Positions 29,300-37,757 of a stretch of 64,000 nt of DNA are shown piece by piece. The notes under the pieces are model-generated. The model had not been told where the DNA came from. It saw only the letters and a program-made list of their open reading frames with translations, and made no database searches. The stretch is taken from NCBI GenBank assembly GCA_002297545.1, contig DBLZ01000042.1, positions 951 to 64,950 of the forward strand, given 5' to 3'. The translations under genes were made by a program, and so were the position numbers. Source of the stretch: Prevotellaceae bacterium UBA711 (lineage in GTDB: Bacteria; Bacteroidota; Bacteroidia; Bacteroidales; Bacteroidaceae). Positions within the stretch are counted from its first letter, which is position 1; each line of letters starts with the position of its first letter.

Positions 29300-29522
29300 C
29301 CTTCAATGGTTTGACTATGTTTTCCATCAATATCCGGGTGGCGTGTTCAGCGTTGTCTATCCTGACACTCTCGGCTTCGGCCTTAGCCTTGTCGGCATCT
29401 GCCTTGGCACGTTCAGCCTCGGCATTCGATTTTGCTACGGTCGCTTTCAATGTGGTCACGCCTATGACAGCCGCCAACAGGCCTCCACCCAGTATCCAGT
29501 TTAGTAAAACGCTGAACTCCAT
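29004..29522 (-). CDS. Membrane-anchored coiled-coil protein, lysis-associated
   Basis: 172 residues. An N-terminal membrane helix (LLNWILGGGLLAAVIGVTTL) is followed by a long Ala/Lys/Glu coiled coil (about 30-110) and a Cys-rich tail. This is the shape of an i-spanin or holin-anchor protein. Its 3' half is overlapped by the lipoprotein gene in a different frame, and the endolysin gene lies just upstream, so a lysis role is likely. The Cys-rich last 40 residues may be a by-product of the overlap. Confidence 0.6.
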   Translation of the reverse strand: MEFSVLLNWILGGGLLAAVIGVTTLKATVAKSNAEAERAKADADKAKAEAESVRIDNAEHATRILMENIVKPLKDEFNETKKELGDTKKELARNTREMARFRKAVESANSCKYSADCPVLVKLRDIPKGEPGHVCVRGTSVRGQPDLQAGCIQSRACTDVGCGAVDTCGQSP

Positions 29523-29534
29523 TTCTCCACTCAG

Positions 29535-29999
29535 TTATTGTTTGATACCAATCTCATTAAGCCATGCTTGCACATCGAAACAGGGACAGGCTTTAGAACT
29601 GACCTCGTTGTGGCCGATGATGCGGACATCTGGAAAACGTTGGTGAAAGTCCTTTACATAATGCTCCAGTGCTTTCTTCTGCTCCGGGGTTCTGGTGTCC
29701 TTTGAGGTCTTACCATTCCGAGCAGTACCACCAGCATATACGATGTGCCGACTTACGCTATTATAGCCCCGGACTCCGTTGGTGATTTCCCATGAGTCCA
29801 CATTGGCATCCTCGTTGTTTCCGACCATCCGCTCCACCCTACCGTCCAAATGGATGAGGTCAGTATAGCCCACCTGCTTCCACCCACGCCCACCCTTGCT
29901 TACCGGGTCGGTGTGCCAATGGCGTATCTCATCGGTAGATACCTCACGGCCTTCGGGCGTGGCGGTGCAGTGGATGACCAGATATTTCAGTTTGGACAT
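29535..29999 (-). CDS. Endolysin, N-acetylmuramoyl-L-alanine amidase
   Basis: Cleaves the amide between MurNAc and L-alanine in peptidoglycan. 154 residues with the T7-lysozyme fold: YLVIHCTATPEG holds the first zinc His, and IIGHNEVSSKACPCFDVQAW holds the second His and the zinc Cys in KACPxFD. The start is the ATG at 29997-29999, right after the capsid stop; the frame is open a little further (30020) without need. No signal peptide is visible, so export would depend on a holin. Confidence 0.9.
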   Translation of the reverse strand: MSKLKYLVIHCTATPEGREVSTDEIRHWHTDPVSKGGRGWKQVGYTDLIHLDGRVERMVGNNEDANVDSWEITNGVRGYNSVSRHIVYAGGTARNGKTSKDTRTPEQKKALEHYVKDFHQRFPDVRIIGHNEVSSKACPCFDVQAWLNEIGIKQ

Positions 30000-30000
30000 A

Positions 30001-31059
30001 TCATGCAGCCTCGTGTTCACTCATGATGACCACGCCGGCATCTGCCTTCGTGGGCATAGCGATGAAGCGATGACGGAAGTTGACCTTGTTGCGCTGGTAC
30101 TCGGGATCGTTTTCTGCCGCACTCCAGTACATCTTGGTGCTACCGGTGGCTTTAAACACACGCTTGACATAGAAAGCGAACGAGCACTGGTACTCTCCTG
30201 CTGCCGGCGTAGAGCCCACGGCCTTCTTCTTACCTGCTGTGGTATATACGGGATTGTTGGCAAACTCGTAGATGTCGAAACCATACTGTCTGCCGACAGT
30301 ACCGTCCGTTCGGTTGATGTTATACTGCTCACGGAAAGACTGGGATTCGCCCAAAAGGTCATTGACATGGTCGCTGCACAACACCAGACGACGATTGGCT
30401 GCCGGAACTCCCAACTTGTCCATTGCTCGCTTCATCTCAATAACGTCTGCCATTCGCATTTTCACACGACCTGTGACAGCATCTCTTTCACCACTGGTCT
30501 TCAATATCGGCGTCTTAGCAGTATCCTCCTGTGCACACATTGCATGGGCTGCCTTTGTAAACTTTGCATCGTTGATGGCATTGCCGTGACTTTCCTTGAC
30601 ACGACTGATCTTGTCATAGCTGATGGCATACAACTCGTCATCGGTGATAGGAGTCACCTTGGTCTGGAATTTGTCCAGACTAATAGCGATGTCCTTGTCA
30701 TCCAATGCCTGCAGTGGAATAGGATAAGTGGTGTTATTTATCAAGACATCCGGGTCTACACCAACATCCACGAGATGGATAACATCATTGTTAACAAGAG
30801 AGGAATGGTCAGGAATGCCGTCAAGCCAGGTCGATTCCAATCCACGACGCAGGTACTTCACAAGTTCACCTGTCCATATCTCCTTGTACACTCCGGCACG
30901 AAGGACGGGGGTGCCCTGCCCTACCATGCCCATCATGATGCCCAAAGCATTCATCCCTACCGCACCGGCCACAGGGGATAAACCGGCCAGAGCCGCCAAC
31001 GTACCGCCTGTCACTGTGTTGAACAGGACGGCAATCAGAATAGTTACAATCAGATTCAT
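30001..31059 (-). CDS. Major capsid protein
   Basis: 352 residues, likely HK97-fold major head subunit. It lies directly after the protease-scaffold gene, as in most phages. The centre (WTGELVKYLRRGLESTWLDG, then NNTTYPIPLQALDDKDIAI) and the C-terminal FAFYVKRVFKATGSTKMYWS segment look like capsid P/A-domain strands. The N-terminal 40 residues are hydrophobic (MNLIVTILIAVLF), which is unusual and may be a scaffold-interaction or cleaved region. Family call by position and overall pattern. Confidence 0.8.
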   Translation of the reverse strand: MNLIVTILIAVLFNTVTGGTLAALAGLSPVAGAVGMNALGIMMGMVGQGTPVLRAGVYKEIWTGELVKYLRRGLESTWLDGIPDHSSLVNNDVIHLVDVGVDPDVLINNTTYPIPLQALDDKDIAISLDKFQTKVTPITDDELYAISYDKISRVKESHGNAINDAKFTKAAHAMCAQEDTAKTPILKTSGERDAVTGRVKMRMADVIEMKRAMDKLGVPAANRRLVLCSDHVNDLLGESQSFREQYNINRTDGTVGRQYGFDIYEFANNPVYTTAGKKKAVGSTPAAGEYQCSFAFYVKRVFKATGSTKMYWSAAENDPEYQRNKVNFRHRFIAMPTKADAGVVIMSEHEAA

Positions 31060-31089
31060 TGCTGTCTGTTTCTTTTATTGGTTATACAT

Positions 31090-32028
31090 TCAAATCTCAC
31101 ACTCCATGCCATACTCGGCCTTGTACAGACGCTTGTATTCGTCAGGCTGCTTCTCACGCAACTCAGGTAGCTTGTCCGACGGCACTTCGCTCAACTTTTG
31201 GTATGTCATCGGGGCACCGGTGGGCAGACCACCGTGATGGCCAAGTGTCTGGCTGAGCTTCATCTGGGGGGACATGGCGGCAAAGACCTTCTGCAATTCG
31301 TCACTGCCGACTTTCTTTCCAAGCTCAATGAACTGCTCCTTCTTGTCAGGTGAGATGCGCTTCTCTCCTATGGCAGCCTCCACCGTCTTGGTGATGGCTG
31401 CAAGGGTAAGGGTCTCCTTGTCCTTCTTCAGGCCCTCGTTCTCCGCCTTAGCGGTCTTCAACTGTTCGATGGCGGTCTCAATGGCCGCCTCGTCGGCCGT
31501 TTCCGGCAGGCCTAACTGTAAGGCCAGTTTCTTCTGTTCCATTTCTTTGTAATTGTTTTGGTTGGTATTCAATAGAGGCAAAGGGCACTCTCCGTCCTTG
31601 CCGAGGGTAATGCGTTGTCCATCTTTATGCAATACGATAGCATCGTCATTGGCACCTATGTCCACCAGCGAGACCTCAAAGAGCTTGCTCTTGGTGATAG
31701 TGGGACGCGTCTGGCCCTGAACAAGATGCTGCGGCTCATCACTCAGCTCCAATATGTCAAGTCCGACACTTACCATGCGGAGGCTGCCAAATTCGTACTG
31801 TTTCTTGCAGCGTATTGACAGTTCTGAGGCTTCATCAAACATTGGTTCACCCGTCACCTCGTCATTCTCCACCTTTAGGTCTTTTACATAACCTATGACG
31901 TTCCCACGCTCATGCTGATACAATAATACGGGATTACGGCAATACTGCTCCACATTCATGCCTGATGTCAATGCACGTGTACCATAGCTATTCAGGCTGT
32001 CGTTACTGATTCTTACTCTCTTTCCCAT
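31090..32028 (-). CDS. Prohead protease fused to scaffold
   Basis: 312 residues. The N-terminal about 130 residues resemble the HK97 prohead serine protease family: SGMNVEQYCRNPVLLYQHE with the His, and FEVSLVDIGANDDA with the Ser region. From about residue 160 the protein is a charged coiled coil (AAIETAIEQLKTAKAENEGL) typical of scaffolds. Protease and scaffold in one gene directly upstream of the capsid is a common arrangement. It starts the leftward morphogenesis operon and is divergent from the small terminase gene. Confidence 0.85.
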   Translation of the reverse strand: MGKRVRISNDSLNSYGTRALTSGMNVEQYCRNPVLLYQHERGNVIGYVKDLKVENDEVTGEPMFDEASELSIRCKKQYEFGSLRMVSVGLDILELSDEPQHLVQGQTRPTITKSKLFEVSLVDIGANDDAIVLHKDGQRITLGKDGECPLPLLNTNQNNYKEMEQKKLALQLGLPETADEAAIETAIEQLKTAKAENEGLKKDKETLTLAAITKTVEAAIGEKRISPDKKEQFIELGKKVGSDELQKVFAAMSPQMKLSQTLGHHGGLPTGAPMTYQKLSEVPSDKLPELREKQPDEYKRLYKAEYGMECEI

Positions 32029-32132
32029 TATCTATATATGATTAGAACATTATTGGAATGGCGTTTTGAGGCCTTTCGCACTGCAAGTTTACGGACTTAT
32101 TTTCACCTGCCGAAATAAGTATGAAACGCTTG

Positions 32133-32144
32133 CACACAAGTGTG
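32133..32144. promoter_or_regulatory. Possible operator between divergent late operons
   Basis: CACACAAGTGTG, 5-bp arms with a 2-bp centre, in the 195-base gap between the protease and the small terminase genes. Confidence 0.3.
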
Positions 32145-32161
32145 AAGCCGCTGCAGCATTA

Positions 32162-32193
32162 TTTGTCATGTCCAGTAAAAAACCGCAACTTTG
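32162..32193 (+). promoter_or_regulatory. Promoter for the rightward late operon
   Basis: TTTG (32162-32165), 20 bases, then CAACTTTG (32186-32193), one mismatch to the Bacteroidales TTTG-N20-TAnnTTTG pattern. It lies 30 bases before the small terminase ATG at 32224. Confidence 0.5.
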
Positions 32194-32223
32194 CAAGTGG
32201 ATTTCAACTTATTACATCTTTTT

Positions 32224-32688
32224 ATGACAAAGGCTGAGAACGAAAAAAGAAAATCACTGGCCAGGTCTCTTTACATGGCCGGTATGGAACAGACCGAGAT
32301 TGCAGAGAAGGTGGACGTATCACGTGTCACCATATCCAAATGGTGCAATACCGAGGGATGGAAGGAGGCGCGTGCGGCAAAGAACGTGACACGTCCGGAA
32401 CTGGTAAACAAGCTGCTGCTTACAATCGACACGCTGATTACACAGGTGAACGCATCGGAAGACCCTACACTGATTGCCGGACTTGGTGACAAGCTGGCCA
32501 AACTGTCTGCCGTCATTGACAAACTGGACAAGAAGGCGAATGTGGTAGATGCCATCGAGGTATTCATGGCTTTCTCCAAGTGGATAGAATTCCGTTCTAC
32601 CATAGACCCGGAGGTAACGCCGGAACTTATCAAGGCTATCAACAAGTACCAGGACATGTATATCACAGAACAAATGGGTATAAAGTAA
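32224..32688 (+). CDS. Small terminase subunit (Mu gp27-like)
   Basis: 154 residues. An N-terminal helix-turn-helix (MAGMEQTEIAEKVDVSRVTI) should bind the packaging site; a helical middle and C-terminal half are as in DUF1804/gp27-type small terminases. It is directly followed by the large terminase. The frame is open to ATG 32191, but that would include sequence at the promoter; ATG 32224 is preferred. Confidence 0.75.
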   Translation: MTKAENEKRKSLARSLYMAGMEQTEIAEKVDVSRVTISKWCNTEGWKEARAAKNVTRPELVNKLLLTIDTLITQVNASEDPTLIAGLGDKLAKLSAVIDKLDKKANVVDAIEVFMAFSKWIEFRSTIDPEVTPELIKAINKYQDMYITEQMGIK

Positions 32689-32689
32689 C

Positions 32690-34246
32690 ATGGCAACACT
32701 GGCAGAAAAAAAACAGGCATACGAGGAATGGCGCGAACATTGTAAACGGGTTCAGTCCATCACCGACACAGCATTGCTGGCAAACGAGACACCGGCAGAG
32801 CGTGACCGCCGTATTGCCCGACTGCAATCCAACTATGCTGCCTTCTGCGAGTATTACTTCCCGCACTTCCTCACCCTGCGAGATAAGAGCACCGGCGAGG
32901 TCATACGTACCATTCACAATGCTCCTTTTCACAACGAAGCGGCACGAAAAATACGTTCTACACCTGACCTCAAGGCGGTATTCATGTGGCCGCGTGGACA
33001 CGCCAAATCCACCCACATGGACATCTTCGTTCCTCTATGGCTCATGTTCCAGCCCAAGAGGCTCATCAACTTCATGGTGGTGGTCGGCAAGAGCGAGGAT
33101 AGTGCCAAGCGTCTGCTGGGCGACATCCAAGCAGAACTGGAGTACAACCAGCGCCTCATTGCCGACTTCGGAAAGCAGAAGGGCAGCGCGTCGTGGCAGG
33201 AAGGAGAGTTCAAGGCAGCAAACGGGGTAAAATTCCTTGCCTGCGGTCGTGGACAGTCACCCCGTGGCCTGCGCGACCGCGAAGCACGACCCGACTACAT
33301 CGTCATTGACGACCTCGACGACGATGAACTTTGCCGCAACGATAAACGCGTGCGTGAACTGACGGACTGGGTCAAGGAGGCTCTCTTCGGTTCACTTGAT
33401 GTAGGCCGTGGACGTTTCATTATGGTGGGAAATCTCATCAGCAAGACATCCGTATTGGCCAACATTTCAAAGGCAAAAGGCGTGTTTCTCTCCGAGGTCA
33501 AGGCGGTGGACAAAAATGGCGAACCCGTGTGGCGCGAGAAGTGGACCAGGGAGGAAGCCGAAGCCTACCGCGACTTCGTGGGATACCGCGCATGGCAGAA
33601 GGAGATGATGCACAATCCCATAGTCAGCGGCACCATATTCCACGCCGAATGGATACAGTGGCGCAAGGTACTGCCACTGCGCGACTATGTGAAGCTCATC
33701 TGCTACACCGACCCATCGTTCAAGGCACGTAAGAATGACTACAAGGCTTCCGTTCTGCTGGGCAAACGCCGCGACGGCAGCATCGATGTTATCAGAGCCA
33801 TGTGCCGACAATGCTCCGTGACCGAGATGGTGCGCTGGCAATACAACCTCTACGACGAGAACCCGGATGCAGCAATCCTCTACATGATGGAGGCCATCTT
33901 CGCTCAAGACATCCTACTCGACGACTTCGAGTCTGAGGGGAAGACACGGGGCTATCAGTTGCCGCTCACGCCCGACTTCCGACAGAAGCCCGACAAACTG
34001 GCACGCATAGAATCCATATCCCCCCTGTGGGAACGTGGCTTCGTATGGTACAACGAGAAATACAAGGACACCCCAGACATGCAGACGCTCATTGAACAGA
34101 CACTGGCACTGGAGCGCGGAGGTACCGCACACGACGATGGCCCGGACGCTTGTGAGGGAGGCATGTACTACCTACAGCGCGACACCAGGCAAAAAAACAA
34201 CAAACCCATATTCGGCAAAAGGCCGAGTCCCAAAAACGGATGGTAG
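32690..34246 (+). CDS. Large terminase subunit (Mu gp28-like)
   Basis: 518 residues, ATP-driven DNA packaging motor and nuclease. The Walker A-like loop is FMWPRGHAKSTHMD (about residues 103-116), and the Walker B-like segment is DYIVIDDLDDDEL (about 202-214). The C-terminal nuclease domain starts at ICYTDPSFKARKNDYKASVL (first catalytic Asp) and ends with AHDDGPDACEGG, the last metal-binding Asp. Start codon lies one base after the small subunit's stop. Confidence 0.93.
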   Translation: MATLAEKKQAYEEWREHCKRVQSITDTALLANETPAERDRRIARLQSNYAAFCEYYFPHFLTLRDKSTGEVIRTIHNAPFHNEAARKIRSTPDLKAVFMWPRGHAKSTHMDIFVPLWLMFQPKRLINFMVVVGKSEDSAKRLLGDIQAELEYNQRLIADFGKQKGSASWQEGEFKAANGVKFLACGRGQSPRGLRDREARPDYIVIDDLDDDELCRNDKRVRELTDWVKEALFGSLDVGRGRFIMVGNLISKTSVLANISKAKGVFLSEVKAVDKNGEPVWREKWTREEAEAYRDFVGYRAWQKEMMHNPIVSGTIFHAEWIQWRKVLPLRDYVKLICYTDPSFKARKNDYKASVLLGKRRDGSIDVIRAMCRQCSVTEMVRWQYNLYDENPDAAILYMMEAIFAQDILLDDFESEGKTRGYQLPLTPDFRQKPDKLARIESISPLWERGFVWYNEKYKDTPDMQTLIEQTLALERGGTAHDDGPDACEGGMYYLQRDTRQKNNKPIFGKRPSPKNGW

Positions 34247-34247
34247 C

Positions 34248-34478
34248 ATGATACAACTGATAAAAAAAATCATTTTCGCTTGGAAATACAAGCGTGCCGT
34301 AAAAAAGGCGAACAATCTGTCCAAGCTCACTGGCTTGCGCTATTTTGTAATTTACATGAACGGTAGCCTGAAGGTCGTGCCTAAAATGGTTATCAAGGAA
34401 ATGGTAAACAGACATCGCTTCCGTAAGGGTGTGAGAATGGCCGACATTGAAAAGCGGGCACTATTTGTGACCAAATAA
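34248..34478 (+). CDS. Small basic hypothetical protein
   Basis: 76 residues, rich in Lys/Arg (WKYKRAVKKANNLSKLTGL), with no membrane helix or known motif. It begins two bases after the terminase stop and is followed by the gp36-like gene, so it is surely cotranscribed with head genes. I do not recognise it; a DNA- or head-binding role would fit its charge but is a guess. Confidence 0.6.
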   Translation: MIQLIKKIIFAWKYKRAVKKANNLSKLTGLRYFVIYMNGSLKVVPKMVIKEMVNRHRFRKGVRMADIEKRALFVTK

Positions 34479-34479
34479 A

Positions 34480-34487
34480 GAAGGAGG
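34480..34487 (+). promoter_or_regulatory. Strong Shine-Dalgarno sequence, unusual for Bacteroidales
   Basis: AAGGAGGT just before the gp36-like ATG at 34494. Most genes here have no recognisable SD. Confidence 0.5.
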
Positions 34488-34493
34488 TGGACC

Positions 34494-34913
34494 ATGTTTA
34501 TCACAGAAGAGGATTATAAAGTTGTAATCGGTGACACTGCCTTAAAGGTCATCTCCCAGGTCAGTGCAGAGAACAGGGCTAACGCCGAGGCGGAGGCACA
34601 GGAAGAAATAGCAGGGTACTTGCGCCCAAAGTACGACTGTAATGCCATATTTGCGACTGAGGGTGCGGAACGTAACAGGCTGGTGGTGATGTACACATGC
34701 GACATTGCCCTCTACCACATGAGTGCCGCACAGCCGCAGAAAATGGGTAGCGAGGTAAGAGAGGAGCGGTACAAACGTGCTATCCAATGGCTGGAAGGGG
34801 TACAGGCAGGCAAGATTATACCAGACCTGCCTTTGGCAGTGGACGAGGATGGCAACAATACCGGGAATACATTTTTATATGCGTCACAGCATCAACTTAG
34901 ACATAACTGGTAA
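34494..34913 (+). CDS. Mu gp36-like protein (DUF1320)
   Basis: 139 residues. The N-terminal FITEEDYKVVIGDTALKVIS and the later EEIAGYLRPKYDC and ALYHMSAAQPQK stretches match the gp36/DUF1320 pattern of Mu-like phages, head-tail joining proteins of the connector. Preceded by AAGGAGGT at 34480-34487, a real Shine-Dalgarno sequence seven bases before the ATG, unusual in Bacteroidales. Confidence 0.75.
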   Translation: MFITEEDYKVVIGDTALKVISQVSAENRANAEAEAQEEIAGYLRPKYDCNAIFATEGAERNRLVVMYTCDIALYHMSAAQPQKMGSEVREERYKRAIQWLEGVQAGKIIPDLPLAVDEDGNNTGNTFLYASQHQLRHNW

Positions 34914-34919
34914 TATAAT

Positions 34920-36224
34920 ATGGGGATAAAGGATTTCTTTCACGGAATAACAGGCAAGCCTAACAATGTGCTGCACACTCCTTTTGGGGATTTCACCATG
35001 GCCAAGGGTGATCGCAAACGTGCGCAGAAGATGGTCATTGAACTGCAAAGGGCTACGGATGCCCTTACCCGTCAGGACATGCAGGACTGGCGCAACGCAT
35101 GGCAGAGAGCCATCAATGTGGACAGCCCGAACCGTCAATGTCTATACGACATCTACCGGGACGCGTTGGTGGACCTGCACTTGTCTGGATGTATAGACCA
35201 ACGCATGGGATTTGTCATGTCGCGCACGTTCAAGTTAGTGGATGCTTCCGGCAATGAGGACGAAAAAACTCTGCACTATTTTGAGCAGGCATGGTTCAAA
35301 CAGCTGCTCAAACTGTCACTGGATTCAGTCTATTGGGGACATTCGCTCATAGAACTGGGAGACATCACCACCGATGGGGACGGATGCATCTGTTACGATG
35401 GTGTCAAGCTGATACCTCGTAAGCATGTAATCCCGGAATATGGACGTGTCATTTCGGATTTGGGACAGGATTGGACAACAGGGGTGGAATACCGCCAGCC
35501 TCCATTCTCGGACTGGCTCATAGAGGCCGGACAACCCGATGACCTCGGCAAACTGCTCAAGGCGGCGACACAGACCATTCCCAAAAAGAACATGCTCGCC
35601 TTCTGGGACACATTCGGTGAGATATTCGGGATGCCGATGCGTATAGCACGCACCACATCGCGCGATGAGAAAGAGCAAAACAGACTGCTGGACATGCTCA
35701 ACAATTCTGGCAACAAGCTCTCAATGGTAGCGCCCATGGATACGGAGATACAGTTCGTGGAGTCCGGCAAGAGTGATGCCTACAATGTATATGACAAACG
35801 CATAGACCGCTCCAACTCGGAACTGTCCAAACTCATCATCGGGCAGACCATGACCATCGAGGACGGTTCCAGTCTGTCGCAGTCACAGACACATCTGGAA
35901 GTGTTCGAGAACCTGGTGGAGAGCGACCGCGACATGCTGCGCGACATAGTAAACAATCAGCTCATCCCACGTATGGTGAAGCATGGTTTCCCTGTCAAGG
36001 GGCTGCGTTTCGAGTGGGACGATGCTGTGGACTACACGCCGGAACAGCAGGTAGCCTACGAGACAATGATTGCGGACAGGTACGAGGTAGACCCTCAGTA
36101 TTTCGCGGAGAAATACAGCATGCCGGTGGGCGAACGCAGACAGGCTGCCATGCCTATGCCCACAGGCAACAAGGAAGAGGAGAAGAATACCAAGCAGAAG
36201 ACCCAAAGGCCTTTTTTCGACTGA
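34920..36224 (+). CDS. Portal protein (Mu gp29-like, DUF935)
   Basis: 434 residues, forms the dodecameric portal at the head vertex. DUF935 features: SGCIDQRMGFVMSRTFKL, KLIPRKHVIPEYGRVISD, KKNMLAFWDTFGEIFGMPMR and GQTMTIEDGSSLSQSQTHLE. The C-terminus ends QRPFFD at a TGA inside the slippery run TTTTTTC (36212-36218), where the MuF frame begins in -1 phase. Confidence 0.92.
   Translation: MGIKDFFHGITGKPNNVLHTPFGDFTMAKGDRKRAQKMVIELQRATDALTRQDMQDWRNAWQRAINVDSPNRQCLYDIYRDALVDLHLSGCIDQRMGFVMSRTFKLVDASGNEDEKTLHYFEQAWFKQLLKLSLDSVYWGHSLIELGDITTDGDGCICYDGVKLIPRKHVIPEYGRVISDLGQDWTTGVEYRQPPFSDWLIEAGQPDDLGKLLKAATQTIPKKNMLAFWDTFGEIFGMPMRIARTTSRDEKEQNRLLDMLNNSGNKLSMVAPMDTEIQFVESGKSDAYNVYDKRIDRSNSELSKLIIGQTMTIEDGSSLSQSQTHLEVFENLVESDRDMLRDIVNNQLIPRMVKHGFPVKGLRFEWDDAVDYTPEQQVAYETMIADRYEVDPQYFAEKYSMPVGERRQAAMPMPTGNKEEEKNTKQKTQRPFFD
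36212..36218 (+). promoter_or_regulatory. Candidate -1 frameshift site, portal to MuF
   Basis: TTTTTTC in zero frame reads CCT TTT TTC, that is the slippery heptamer T TTT TTC in correct phase, two codons before the portal stop. A -1 slip would continue as GCC TTT TTT CGA straight into the MuF frame. Confidence 0.45.
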
Positions 36225-36238
36225 GCCCCACGGACTAT

Positions 36239-37615
36239 GTGGGGCTGCACCATAGGTATGCAAGCCTGTTGAAGGGAGTGCAAGACACACTGAATGCCGG
36301 ACGCGAAGAGGAAATGGCCCAACTGCGTGCACAAATCTCGCATGCCTTCGATGGCATGATGCAGGCTCTATACTCACAGAAGGGGGCACAATTCAACATC
36401 TCCATCCTGGAGACACCAAAGGTACAGGAGTTTATCGAAACACACAGCTCCGCCCTTGACTCGTCATTCCAACAGATAGAAATGTCCAACACTATGCGCG
36501 ACAGGCTACAGCGTTCCGACTACATCTTCTCCGGCATGAAGGCCTTTCATGAGCTTAACGAGGCATTCCCTTCCCTATTGGATGAGAACGGCAATAGAAA
36601 ACCGTTCGAACGGTTCCTGAACGATGTACGGAAGATTGACAGCACGTACAACGCCAACTACCTCCGGGCCGAATACAACTTCGTACACGCCTCTGCAGAG
36701 ATGGCTGCCAAATGGGAGGAGTACATGGAGGACGGCGACCGCTACAACCTGCAGTACCGCACCGCCGCAGATGACCATGTGCGCCCGGAGCATGCCGCGC
36801 TGCACGGGGTGACGCTGCCTCCTTCGGACCCGTTCTGGGAGGTATACTATCCGCCAAACGGTTGGGGCTGCAGATGTGACGTGGTGCAGGTGCGCAAGTC
36901 CAAGTACCAGGTGACCGGGCATGACGAGGCGATGAAGCTCGGGGAACAGGCTACAAGCAGGGACAAGAAAGGCATCTTCCGCTTCAACTCCGGCAAGCAG
37001 GGGAAGACCGTGCCGGACTACAATCCGTACACCATCAGCCGGTGCCGGAACTGCGATATTGCCAAAGGGAAACTGAAACTGGCATTCGTGCCGGAGAATG
37101 AGTTGTGCGAGGCATGCCAGCTCATCCGCCAATGCGAGCGGCTCCGTAGCGAAATCATCAAGCATGGCAAAGGGACTATCGAAATAAGCCACCACGTCAA
37201 CCGGGAGGACAACGATTTTGAGCGTCTCATGCAGGTGGCACAGTTCTTCGCCAAGGATGGTGCAAAAGTAGTCCTTACGCCTAAAATGTCACGTCCGCCC
37301 AAGTTTGACTATGACTGCGTGTATGGATCGCTCAAGGATACACCTTATTATGGAAAATGCCCTGACCTCAAAATTGGGGAGTTTTGGTATGAGCACGAGG
37401 GGTTTGTTACCTCAAATCCCAAGCGTGCATTCTCTAATATGCTTGGCCATGGACTTAAACAGTCTGACAGGGTGATTATTGATAAGCCCGACTTGACCGA
37501 TGCCTACATGAAACGTATCATCGCGCAAAGAATCATTGATGGCCAACACATCACAGAAGTATGGGTGAAAGAAGGCAATAAACTAAGATGCCTATATAAA
37601 AAGTCAGAGGAGTGA
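36239..37615 (+). CDS. MuF-type minor head protein with possible toxin tail
   Basis: 458 residues from a GTG at 36239. MuF/gp30 domain: FNADYN-like RAEYNFVHASAEMAAKWEEY, then YRTAADDHVRPEHAALHGVT and WEVYYPPNGWGCRCDVVQV, the family's Cys-containing signature (about 200-230). There is no ATG near the real N-terminus: the frame is open from the portal stop with RLSPTDYVGLHHRYASLLKG, so it starts at GTG or is made by frameshift from the portal. The last 80 residues (SDRVIIDKPDLTDAYMKRII ... ITEVWVKEGNKL) have the beta-rich shape of RNase toxins appended to MuF proteins (PBECR/CdiA-CT-like); that part is inference. Confidence 0.8.
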   Translation: MGLHHRYASLLKGVQDTLNAGREEEMAQLRAQISHAFDGMMQALYSQKGAQFNISILETPKVQEFIETHSSALDSSFQQIEMSNTMRDRLQRSDYIFSGMKAFHELNEAFPSLLDENGNRKPFERFLNDVRKIDSTYNANYLRAEYNFVHASAEMAAKWEEYMEDGDRYNLQYRTAADDHVRPEHAALHGVTLPPSDPFWEVYYPPNGWGCRCDVVQVRKSKYQVTGHDEAMKLGEQATSRDKKGIFRFNSGKQGKTVPDYNPYTISRCRNCDIAKGKLKLAFVPENELCEACQLIRQCERLRSEIIKHGKGTIEISHHVNREDNDFERLMQVAQFFAKDGAKVVLTPKMSRPPKFDYDCVYGSLKDTPYYGKCPDLKIGEFWYEHEGFVTSNPKRAFSNMLGHGLKQSDRVIIDKPDLTDAYMKRIIAQRIIDGQHITEVWVKEGNKLRCLYKKSEE

Positions 37616-37628
37616 TTGCTCACTCCTC
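37607..37628 (+). terminator. Hairpin over the MuF stop codon
   Basis: GAGGAGTGA (37607-37615) and TCACTCCTC (37620-37628), 9-bp perfect stem with a 4-nt loop; the stop codon lies in the stem. No T-run follows, so termination strength is unsure. Confidence 0.5.
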
Positions 37629-37757
37629 CTTCTGCAACGAGTCGGTAGTCATTAGCTACGGAATCGTTGATGCAAATATACGAACTTATTTTCGAATAAC
37701 ATCATTATGAAGCGAAAAAAAGACACACTGAAAGAAAAAGAGTATGCCGGGTACGTG

